DNA of 6,627 nt, taken from NCBI GenBank assembly GCA_015494845.1, contig WGAL01000050.1, forward strand, positions 1 to 6,627. Reading direction: 5' to 3'. Positions 1 through 5,822 of the stretch are shown piece by piece (positions within the stretch are counted from its first letter, which is position 1; each line of letters opens with the position of its first letter). The notes below the pieces were generated by a model, which was given only the letters and a program-made list of their open reading frames with translations, did not search any database and was not told the origin of the DNA. The translations under genes were made by a program, and so were the position numbers. This DNA is from Melioribacteraceae bacterium. GTDB lineage: Bacteria > Bacteroidota > Ignavibacteria > Ignavibacteriales > Melioribacteraceae.

Positions 1-1704
1 AGAGAAGGCGATAATTTATCAGCTCTCCCCACCGAGCCGGAAATTGAAATAATATTGAACAATATAATCGATAAGCGCTTTTCCAGTTTTCATTTCGATT
101 TGTATGAGACAAAAAATCGCGAAGGCTATTTTACGGAAATTGAGCGCGTAATTATAGACGATAAAAATTTCTTTGTAGTTTCTTTTTCCTCCTTAACGGA
201 ACGCAAAAAAATCGAAGAAAAGATTAACAATCTGCACTACGCTCTTGAATACGGATTTTTGCCGGTAATGACGTTAAATGAAAAAGGCGAGATTACTTAT
301 TCGACGGACACGTTCGAAAAAATTCTTGGCAAAAAAATTCAAGAGATTTACGGTAAAAAAATTATCACGTTCATTAAGCCGTATCTTTCGGAAAAAGCAA
401 CCAACTCATTTGAGGAAGCGATAAAAAAACAATCCGAATGGAAAGAAGTTGTCGCCTTTGAAGACAGAACAACAAGTTCCTCTGTTTTTTACGAGCTTGT
501 TTTACGCCCAATTGCACGACCGCACAATCATGTAAGCGGATTTGTCCTCGCCGCAAACGACATAAACGACCATATACTTCGCTTGCGGACAATAGAGCAA
601 AACGAAAAACGTCAACGGATGATTTTAAACACAATTTCCGAACCGTTGATGATAGTACGAGAAGAAAAAAATAATTTTATATTCGAAAACGCCAACGAAA
701 TATTTTTCGAAATTTTCGGCGTAAAGCAAGATGAAGTTACTGAAAAAGAATTTTCGAGCTTCCCTAATGAAAAGCTTGTTGATACGGTTTTAACCGCTTT
801 TGATAGAATTGTTTCCGAAGACCGTTCAATGTTAAAAATAAAAATATCTGACGAATTTTCCGGCAAAGATTTCATTTGTAAGATTTCATCTTTCGAATGC
901 ATACTGCAACCTGCCAGAATATTCGTCGTCTCATTTTTCGATATTACTCAACAATTGGAAAACGAAAAGCGTTTACAAAAAGCATACGAAAAAGAAATGC
1001 GTCTGAACAAGCTCAAATCCGCATTTCTGGCAAATATGTCGCACGAGATTAGAACTCCGCTAAATGCGGTAATCGGTTACGCCGATTTGCTTGATTACGA
1101 ACTCCGCGAACTCGGAGATGAAAACTTACTTGAACTTTCCACATATTTGAAAGACGGCGCAAAAAGACTTGTCAAGCTATTTGAAAACGTTATCGATATT
1201 TCAAGAATTGATTCGGGTGAGTTCGAATTAAATTATTCAAAAGAAAAAATTTCCAACATTTTCGAGAATTTAAGAAACCAGTTATCCGAGCAACTTACAA
1301 ACAAAAAAATCAAACTTTACTTTGATTTCGATAAAACCGCGAACGAAATCGAAACGGACGTTACTGTCTTCGAAAAAATTTTCGGCGAAATTTTGGATAA
1401 CGCCATAAAATACAACGTCGAAAACGGCGTAATTGTTATCCGTAGTTATCCTTTACATGAATCGATAAGATTTGAAATAACCGATACCGGACACGGCATT
1501 TCAAAAGAAATGTTGAACGAAGTTGTTAAGCCGTTTATGCAAGACGACCTTGAAGGCTACAAGAGAAAATTCGAAGGCGCAGGTTTGGGATTAACTTTTG
1601 TGAATAAAGCAACCAAATTATTGGGCGGTTCCCTCCACCTCGAATCCGACGAAGGAAAGGGAACAACAGTTACAATTACGCTGCCTAATAAAAAACCGAA
1701 ATAG
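1..1704 (+). CDS. Multi-PAS sensor histidine kinase, 5'-truncated by window edge
   Basis: The frame is open from base 1 to the TAG at 1702-1704 (567 residues visible), so the true start lies upstream. A TTG at 55 is in frame but falls inside a continuing PAS-like fold. Counting visible residues, about 1-66 look like the end of one PAS domain, closing with a SLTERKK-type segment. A second PAS spans about 77-192 and a third about 204-318. A charged helical linker then leads to the HisKA domain, with phospho-acceptor His348 in SHEIRTPLN. The HATPase_c domain has an N box (EILDNAIKYN, Asn467), G1 (DTGHGI, Asp495), an F box (VVKPFMQ) and G2 (GAGLGL, 526-531). All residues needed for autophosphorylation are present. 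No membrane segment or C-terminal receiver is visible, so this part is cytoplasmic; the missing N-terminus could hold more sensors or membrane helices. Signal and partner regulator are unknown. It converges on the EVE gene. Confidence 0.95.
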   Translation, partial: REGDNLSALPTEPEIEIILNNIIDKRFSSFHFDLYETKNREGYFTEIERVIIDDKNFFVVSFSSLTERKKIEEKINNLHYALEYGFLPVMTLNEKGEITYSTDTFEKILGKKIQEIYGKKIITFIKPYLSEKATNSFEEAIKKQSEWKEVVAFEDRTTSSSVFYELVLRPIARPHNHVSGFVLAANDINDHILRLRTIEQNEKRQRMILNTISEPLMIVREEKNNFIFENANEIFFEIFGVKQDEVTEKEFSSFPNEKLVDTVLTAFDRIVSEDRSMLKIKISDEFSGKDFICKISSFECILQPARIFVVSFFDITQQLENEKRLQKAYEKEMRLNKLKSAFLANMSHEIRTPLNAVIGYADLLDYELRELGDENLLELSTYLKDGAKRLVKLFENVIDISRIDSGEFELNYSKEKISNIFENLRNQLSEQLTNKKIKLYFDFDKTANEIETDVTVFEKIFGEILDNAIKYNVENGVIVIRSYPLHESIRFEITDTGHGISKEMLNEVVKPFMQDDLEGYKRKFEGAGLGLTFVNKATKLLGGSLHLESDEGKGTTVTITLPNKKPK

Positions 1705-1725
1705 AGAACTAAATTTTATTGTTCT

Positions 1726-1753
1726 GTAGGGACAACTCGCGAGTTGTCCCTAC
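1726..1753. repeat. Perfect 28-bp palindrome, REP-like, possible bidirectional terminator
   Basis: The left arm GTAGGGACAACTCG is followed at once by its exact reverse complement, CGAGTTGTCCCTAC. A T-G wobble (1725/1754) and a C-G pair (1724/1755) extend it. As RNA it would form a 12-bp stem closed by a CGCG tetraloop, plus the two extra outer pairs. It sits 21 bp after the histidine kinase stop and 30 bp beyond the EVE stop, between convergent genes. That is a typical place for a shared terminator or a dispersed REP-type palindrome. Neither strand has a run of T after the stem, so a standard intrinsic terminator is not well supported. Palindromes of this GTAGGG...CCCTAC style occur in several bacterial genomes as dispersed intergenic elements (recollection, not searched). 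Confidence 0.75.
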
Positions 1754-1783
1754 GGTTATTAATCGGGATGGTTAACCAAAATC

Positions 1784-2260
1784 TTACTTTTTCGCTTTTC
1801 CCATTTTTACAATTTCGTCGAATTCTTCTTTCGTAATCGGCATAACCGAAAGCCGGTTTCCGCGTTGAACCAATTTCATATTTTGCAATTTCGGATTTTC
1901 TTTAATCTCCGAAAGCGGCACAAATCTGTCGAATTTCTTTACAAACTTTACATCCACCATATACCAAGTCGGTTTATCCTTTTTACTTTTCGGGTCAAAA
2001 TGTTTATCGTTCGGGTCGAACGCGGTAAAGTCCGGATAAGCTTCCGAAGCGACTTCCGCAATTCCTGCCGCGCCGGAAGGCTTTGCGTTGCTGTGGTAAA
2101 AAATTACTTTGTCGCCAATTTTCATTTGATCGCGCATAAAATTACGCGCTTGGTAATTTCTAACGCCGTCCCAATGCGCCGTTCCGTCCTTTTCCAAATC
2201 GTCAATGGAATATTCGTCAGGTTCGCTTTTCATCAGCCAATATTGTTTTTTACGCGCCAT
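1784..2260 (-). CDS. EVE-domain protein (THYN1-like, PUA superfamily)
   Basis: This complete 158-residue protein is essentially one EVE domain, the usual size for stand-alone bacterial members. Hallmarks in order are YWLMKSEPDEYSIDDL (7-22), the segment WDGVRNYQARNFMR (30-43), GDKVIFYHSN (49-58), GIAEV (66-70), TWYMVDVKF (98-106) and LVQRGNRLSVMPI (130-142). EVE domains belong to the PUA-like fold. Some are known or proposed to bind modified bases in DNA or RNA; the ligand here cannot be read from sequence. There is no signal peptide or membrane segment, so it is cytoplasmic. The ATG at 2260 is well supported: AAAGGAG lies 6 nt upstream, and the conserved domain begins a few residues later. 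The first 11 bp overlap the end of the upstream hydrolase gene, indicating co-transcription and probable translational coupling. The C-terminus is a lysine-rich tail. Family assignment is very secure; the biological role is not. Confidence 0.95.
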   Translation of the reverse strand: MARKKQYWLMKSEPDEYSIDDLEKDGTAHWDGVRNYQARNFMRDQMKIGDKVIFYHSNAKPSGAAGIAEVASEAYPDFTAFDPNDKHFDPKSKKDKPTWYMVDVKFVKKFDRFVPLSEIKENPKLQNMKLVQRGNRLSVMPITKEEFDEIVKMGKAKK

Positions 2261-3119
2261 TATTCTCTCCTTTCAAATATTTATCAAACCAATTTTTTCG
2301 AAGCCAATTTATTTCTTTTTTGTGATTTTTCAAAAAGTGCGTTCCGTTTTCAAGCAGAACCAACCGCACGTTCGATTTGTATTTAAGCAAGCGCCGCGCA
2401 AGTTCTATTGAATCATCAACCGGAACTCTGTCGTCGCTTGTTCCGTGAATTAACATCAGCGGCGTTTCCGCGCTTATCTTTTCCGCTTTGTTAATTACCG
2501 AACGCGACTGGCACAACTCGCGATAATATTCATCTGTTATTTTGCCGTAATTTCTTTCCACCAATTTTGTAACGAATTTACTTCTTTTTTTGTCGCATCG
2601 CAAATCCGCTACGCCGCCGATTGAAACCGCCGCCTTGAAAAAATTTGTTTTCATTAATGTCAGATAAGTCATCATTCCGCCGCGGCTCCAACCTTCGATT
2701 CCCCAATTGTTTACGTCGGCGTTTGGAATTTCTTCCGCAAGCGGAATTAAATTCAGTACATCGTCCAAATCTCTTCCGCCGAATTCGTCGTTGCCTTCGC
2801 CGCCGTCGTTACCGCGATATTGCGTGGCAAAAACGGCATAACCCCACGCGGCGATTGTTCCTAAAATTCCTTGCGCGTTAAATTCGTCTATTACGCCGAG
2901 TTCGCCCAGTCCGCCCCGGCACCAAATAATCGACGGAAATTTTTTTGAGAAATCATTCGGATAAGCAATGTAGCCGCTTACTTTCACGCCGTCCGAATCG
3001 TAAAAGATTTTTTCAACCGTTACATTTTCAACGGCTTCTTTTCCCCAGCCGCTCGAAATCATTTTTTTTCGTCGTTCGTCCAACTCGATTATTTTCCGTT
3101 CCAGAATTTTTGAACTCAT
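2250..3119 (-). CDS. Alpha/beta hydrolase, prolyl-oligopeptidase (S9)-like
   Basis: This 289-residue protein has a short helical N-terminus (1-30) followed by an alpha/beta-hydrolase core. The nucleophile elbow is GWSRGG with Ser145. The acid is probably Asp229 in HGTSDDRVP, by analogy with the first Asp of the same motif in dipeptidyl peptidase 4. The base is His261 in NGTHF. The WCRGG segment (66-70) probably supplies the oxyanion hole, and TQYRGNDGG (99-107) is the YRG signature of S9-type enzymes. It lacks the N-terminal beta-propeller of true oligopeptidases, so it could be a peptidase or an esterase; the substrate is unknown. No signal peptide is seen, so it is likely cytoplasmic. The ATG start is firm: an in-frame TAA lies 21 nt upstream (3143-3141), with no other start codon between. 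No clear Shine-Dalgarno sequence precedes it. It is the first gene of a two-gene unit with the EVE gene, which it overlaps by 11 bp. Confidence 0.88.
   Translation of the reverse strand: MSSKILERKIIELDERRKKMISSGWGKEAVENVTVEKIFYDSDGVKVSGYIAYPNDFSKKFPSIIWCRGGLGELGVIDEFNAQGILGTIAAWGYAVFATQYRGNDGGEGNDEFGGRDLDDVLNLIPLAEEIPNADVNNWGIEGWSRGGMMTYLTLMKTNFFKAAVSIGGVADLRCDKKRSKFVTKLVERNYGKITDEYYRELCQSRSVINKAEKISAETPLMLIHGTSDDRVPVDDSIELARRLLKYKSNVRLVLLENGTHFLKNHKKEINWLRKNWFDKYLKGENNGA
2267..2273 (-). promoter_or_regulatory. Strong Shine-Dalgarno site for the EVE gene
   Basis: On the minus strand AAAGGAG is followed by AGAATA and then the ATG at 2260-2258, a spacing of 6 nt. The site lies within the last codons of the hydrolase gene. 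It fixes the EVE start and suggests that terminating hydrolase ribosomes and new initiation happen at the same place. Confidence 0.85.
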
Positions 3120-3177
3120 AGCCGTGAAATTTTGTTTAAATTAGCGTTTTAATTATTTCAATTTGTAAAATAAGAAA
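3120..3177. promoter_or_regulatory. Divergent intergenic region, presumed promoters both ways
   Basis: These 58 bp separate the divergent starts of the hydrolase (minus) and the DUF192 lipoprotein (plus), so both transcripts must begin here or inside the neighbouring gene. The region is very AT-rich. A TTTG at 3131-3134 followed 19 nt later by TATTTCAA is only a weak match to the Bacteroidota -33/-7 pattern. A TAAAAT at 3166-3171 lies too near the plus-strand ATG to be a convincing -10. No operator or clear ribosome-binding site was found. Confidence 0.5.
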
Positions 3178-3693
3178 ATGAAATCAAAAACCGTCTTCGC
3201 AATTATCTTTTTATTTATTTTTATTACCGCTTTTACTTCGTGCAAAGAAGAGAAGTTAAAAGTAAGCGACAACGTAAAACCCGCGACACAAACCGAGATT
3301 TACAAATTCCACAAAGACGGCGAGCTTACTTTCACGACGAAAGACGGCGAGTACATTACGACAATCGACATCGAACTTGCCGACACGCAAGAAAAACGAG
3401 TGCGCGGCTTAATGTTCCGCGAGCATATGAAAGAAAATCAAGGAATGCTCTTTGTTTTTCCGCGCGAAGAATATCAGTCGTTTTGGATGAAAAACACAAT
3501 TCTTCCCCTCGATATGATTTTCGTAAACAAGAAAAGGGAAATCGTTACAATTCACAAAAACACTACACCGTATTCCGAACAAACTTACCCCTCGACTGAG
3601 CCGGCGATTTACGTAATTGAAGTAAATGCCGGATTTACCGATAAATACGGCATTAAGGTCGGTGATAAAATAAATTGGCGAATTGTACGATAA
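3178..3693 (+). CDS. DUF192-family lipoprotein
   Basis: This complete 171-residue protein begins with a lipoprotein signal: MKSK, a hydrophobic stretch (about 5-19), then Phe-Thr-Ser-Cys with the lipidated Cys22, followed by Lys-Glu-Glu. It is therefore predicted to be anchored to a membrane facing the periplasm or cell surface. A short linker leads to a DUF192 domain (about 60-168). Recognisable elements are the IDIELADT strand, RVRGLMFRE (74-82), GMLFVFP (89-95), the FWMKNTILPLDMIFV core (102-116) and a C-terminal VIEVNAG...YGIKVGDKI segment. DUF192 has no established enzymatic function that I know of; members are commonly small exported or lipid-anchored proteins. The ATG is firm, because an in-frame TAA stands at 3166-3168 with no start codon in between. 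No good Shine-Dalgarno sequence is present. It is transcribed alone, divergent from the hydrolase operon and convergent with the outer-membrane protein gene. Confidence 0.93.
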   Translation: MKSKTVFAIIFLFIFITAFTSCKEEKLKVSDNVKPATQTEIYKFHKDGELTFTTKDGEYITTIDIELADTQEKRVRGLMFREHMKENQGMLFVFPREEYQSFWMKNTILPLDMIFVNKKREIVTIHKNTTPYSEQTYPSTEPAIYVIEVNAGFTDKYGIKVGDKINWRIVR

Positions 3694-3705
3694 ATTAATT
3701 TTTGA

Positions 3706-3745
3706 TGGAATATTGGAATGATGGGAAATTGGAATAATGGGGCGG
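3706..3745. repeat. Short tandem array, 8-bp period
   Basis: Five consecutive octamers each begin with TGG: TGGAATAT, TGGAATGA, TGGGAAAT, TGGAATAA, then the degenerate TGGGGCGG. As a 16-bp double unit, ATTGGAATGATGGG (3712-3725) recurs at 3728-3741 with one mismatch. The array starts 12 bp after the DUF192 stop codon. Such noncoding, degenerate arrays usually arise by replication slippage; no function is implied. Confidence 0.8.
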
Positions 3746-3803
3746 AACAATTTTTAAATCATAATGAAATCAAATAAATCTGCGTTCCATCGCCTGGCCA
3801 CAA

Positions 3804-3838
3804 ACAATTTACAATTCACCATTCACAATTCACCAAAC
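3804..3838. repeat. Short tandem array, 7-bp period
   Basis: Consecutive heptamers are ACAATTT, ACAATTC, ACCATTC, ACAATTC and the degenerate ACCAAAC. The first four differ from one another at only one or two positions. The array ends 8 bp before the stop codon of the minus-strand outer-membrane protein gene. It is unrelated in sequence and period to the 8-bp array 58 bp away. The 153-bp gap holding both (3694-3846) shows no convincing terminator or short gene. Confidence 0.8.
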
Positions 3839-3846
3839 AGTTCGAA

Positions 3847-4527
3847 TCAAAAAGTTATTCCGAGAAAAGCAAAAGCAGCAAAGAAATTTGACGGCTGTTC
3901 GTAATCTCCTTTTTGAACCATAAGATAATTTGCTTCCGCGCCGAGAGAGAAATTCGGGGTTATTTTGAATTTCGCTCTCGCAATCGCCTTCCCGTTAAAT
4001 AAATAAGCCAATTCGACATCGTCGGTAAAATCCAAATCGAGAGCTTTGTTTAACGTGGTTTCGTAAATAAATTTATCCGAAACAACAGGCGCCATAATTT
4101 GCAAGCCGCCGCCAATTCCCAAATCAAACGCAAAAGATTTGTTTAATTCAAATTCATAAAGCAGAACCGGATTAATTTCAATCCGCGCCCAAATAACGTC
4201 TTCTTCGGTTTTGTATTCCGTGGAAAAATGCGGGACGCTAAACTCGTAATAGTAATATTTAATATGATATTTTTGGTATGCGCCTGCAAGCGCGAGTCCG
4301 TAAATCAGCGAGCCGCTTTGATATTCCAATTGCAAGTTAGCGTAAAAAGGATTGGAAATTTCATCTCTTTCAATTAATGCCGGAGTTCCGTCCCATAGCG
4401 AAAACTCCTTATTTTTAATTGCCTTGATTGCGTAAAAATCTTTTCCTGCCCCGATATTAATCGAAAATTGAGCAACCGCCGTTTGAGTTAATACAAACAA
4501 TGAAGTTATTAAAATAACTTTTTTCAT
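3847..4527 (-). CDS. Small outer-membrane beta-barrel-type protein, uncharacterised
   Basis: This complete 226-residue protein has a classic Sec signal peptide: MKK, a hydrophobic core, then TAVA before Gln20, so signal peptidase I cleavage is predicted after Ala19. The mature part alternates hydrophobic and polar residues in strand-length segments, for example NLQLEYQSGSLIYGLALAGAYQ (written in part), WARIEINPVLLYEF, GKAIARAKFKI and FSLGAEANYLMV. It ends FFAAFAFLGITF with a terminal Phe, the usual outer-membrane insertion signal. An eight- to ten-strand barrel is plausible by length. No specific family was recognised and no ligand or transport role can be assigned. An ATGA overlap of 4 bp with the upstream kinase gene and a good GAGG ribosome-binding site set the start. 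It is the last gene visible in the hflX-kinase unit. Confidence 0.7.
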   Translation of the reverse strand: MKKVILITSLFVLTQTAVAQFSINIGAGKDFYAIKAIKNKEFSLWDGTPALIERDEISNPFYANLQLEYQSGSLIYGLALAGAYQKYHIKYYYYEFSVPHFSTEYKTEEDVIWARIEINPVLLYEFELNKSFAFDLGIGGGLQIMAPVVSDKFIYETTLNKALDLDFTDDVELAYLFNGKAIARAKFKITPNFSLGAEANYLMVQKGDYEQPSNFFAAFAFLGITF

Positions 4528-5822
4528 TTTTCCGCCTCGATGATTTCTTTTAAATTTTTAGGAATTGTAAAAATAAACTCAGCGCCTTTTCCAGGTTCGC
4601 TTTCCACCCAAATTTTACCTTTGTGTTTTTTTATTAACTCTTGAACAAGTGCAAGCCCAAAACCTGTTCCGCTTTCATTTTCCGTGCCAGGTTGAGTATA
4701 TCGCTTGCCAAGTTTGAAGATTTTTTCTTTTGCCTCATCTGATAAACCAATGCCTGTGTCTTTAACGGAAATAATATGTTTTTCGTTGTCTTCTTTGTAA
4801 TTTACCGAAATCTCGCCTCCGCGTGGCGTAAATTTTAACGCGTTAGAAATTAAATTGCGCAAAATTGTTTTCAGCATATCTTTATCGGCGAAGACAATCG
4901 TATTCGGAGCAATGTTGCTATTTAATTTTATTTCTTTATTACTCGCGTTACCGGCGAATAATCCGACAATTTCAACGGCAATGTCGAACAAATCCAATTC
5001 TTCAGGATTAAATTCAATTTTTCCTGTTTGAGCGCGCGCCCAGGTTAATAAAGATTCCAAAAGTTCAAACGTACTTTGCGCCGTTTCGCGTAAAGAGTGA
5101 ATATATTGCCTACGTTCTTCGTCCGTTAAATCGTCGTATTCTTCGTCAAGTAATTCGGCGTAACCGAGCAACGCTGTGAACGGACTTCTCAAATCGTGAG
5201 AAATAATCGAAAAAAAACTGTTTTTGGTGGCAATTTCCTCTTGCAATTTTTTTCGGCTTTCTTCAAGTTTTTCTTCCGCTTCTTTTTTGGCGGTTACATC
5301 TTCCTTAACGGCAATATAATGGGTTATCGTTCCTTCCTCGTTCTTTACCGGTGAAATAGTTGCATGTTCCCAATATAAAGTTCCGTCCTTTTTCTTGTTA
5401 TGAAAATCGCCTTCCCAATCTTTTCCTGCCGTTATCGTATTCCACAACTTTCCATAAAACTCTTTGCTTTGTCTTCCTGATTTTAATATTCTGGGATTCT
5501 GTCCGATTGCCTCCTCTTTTGAGTAACCGGTAATATCACAAAATTTCTTATTAACGTAAAGAATTGTTCCTGCAAGATTTGTAATTACAATTGAGTTGGC
5601 GCTTTGTTCGGCGGCGCGGTTAAACAGACGTAATTCATCTTCTATCCTTTTTCTTTCCTCAATGCTTTCCATTAATAAACCGGTTTGTTGCTCGAAAGTA
5701 TCAAGCACTTCAAACACAACGCCCTTCATTTTTTCAAGACAATCGCTGTCCTTTGCGGAGGCAATCAGTTCTTTTAATTTTTTAATAGATTCATAAATAT
5801 TATTTACGTCGTTAGTCGCCAT
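4524..5822 (-). CDS. Soluble PAS-domain sensor histidine kinase
   Basis: This complete 432-residue kinase has no membrane segment and no signal peptide. Residues 1-65 are mostly helical and charged. A PAS domain follows (about 66-178), with NSIVITNLAGTILYVN, GQNPRILKSG (107-116), LWNTI, KDWEGDF and a C-terminal ISPV...VKEDVT segment. This PAS subtype resembles that of flavin-binding redox sensors such as NifL, but cofactor binding here is only a possibility. A coiled-coil linker (about 178-200) leads to HisKA, with His209 in SHDLRSPF. HATPase_c has an N box (LRNLISNALKFTP, Asn323 and Asn327), Asp355 in DTGIG, and GTGFGL (385-390). All catalytic motifs are intact. No receiver domain or adjacent regulator is present. 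The ATG at 5822 overlaps the end of hflX by 11 bp and has no clear Shine-Dalgarno sequence, so expression probably depends on coupling to hflX. Its stop overlaps the next start by 4 bp. Confidence 0.95.
   Translation of the reverse strand: MATNDVNNIYESIKKLKELIASAKDSDCLEKMKGVVFEVLDTFEQQTGLLMESIEERKRIEDELRLFNRAAEQSANSIVITNLAGTILYVNKKFCDITGYSKEEAIGQNPRILKSGRQSKEFYGKLWNTITAGKDWEGDFHNKKKDGTLYWEHATISPVKNEEGTITHYIAVKEDVTAKKEAEEKLEESRKKLQEEIATKNSFFSIISHDLRSPFTALLGYAELLDEEYDDLTDEERRQYIHSLRETAQSTFELLESLLTWARAQTGKIEFNPEELDLFDIAVEIVGLFAGNASNKEIKLNSNIAPNTIVFADKDMLKTILRNLISNALKFTPRGGEISVNYKEDNEKHIISVKDTGIGLSDEAKEKIFKLGKRYTQPGTENESGTGFGLALVQELIKKHKGKIWVESEPGKGAEFIFTIPKNLKEIIEAEK
4535..4538 (-). promoter_or_regulatory. 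Shine-Dalgarno site for the outer-membrane protein gene
   Basis: On the minus strand GAGG is followed by CGGAAAA (7 nt) and the ATG at 4527-4525. It lies inside the last codons of the kinase gene. Combined with the ATGA stop/start overlap, it supports coupled translation of the two genes. Confidence 0.75.

Noticed and set aside
55..57. TTG as the start of the first histidine kinase
   Set aside because: The frame stays open to base 1 and the residues around it fit the interior of a PAS domain; the gene is cut by the window.
1770..1777. GGTTAACC palindrome between the EVE stop and the large palindrome
   Set aside because: Eight-base palindromes of this kind are expected by chance, and nothing nearby suggests an operator.
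1865..2386. Long open frame on the plus strand antisense to the EVE gene
   Set aside because: It overlaps two well-supported genes on the other strand, shows no recognisable domain and has the low-complexity aromatic and Arg-rich composition of an antisense shadow.
3240..3599. Arg-rich open frame inside the DUF192 gene in another frame
   Set aside because: It is a +1/+2 frame shadow of a clear DUF192 coding sequence, with no domain and an unrealistic composition.
3741..3794. Possible stem between GGCGGAAC (3741-3748) and GTTCCATCGCC (3784-3794) as a terminator
   Set aside because: The pairing needs a 3-nt bulge and a loop of about 35 nt, with no T run following it; too weak to call.
3706..3838. 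CRISPR array
   Set aside because: The repeat units are 7-8 bp, contiguous and degenerate, without spacers or cas genes; they are simple tandem repeats.
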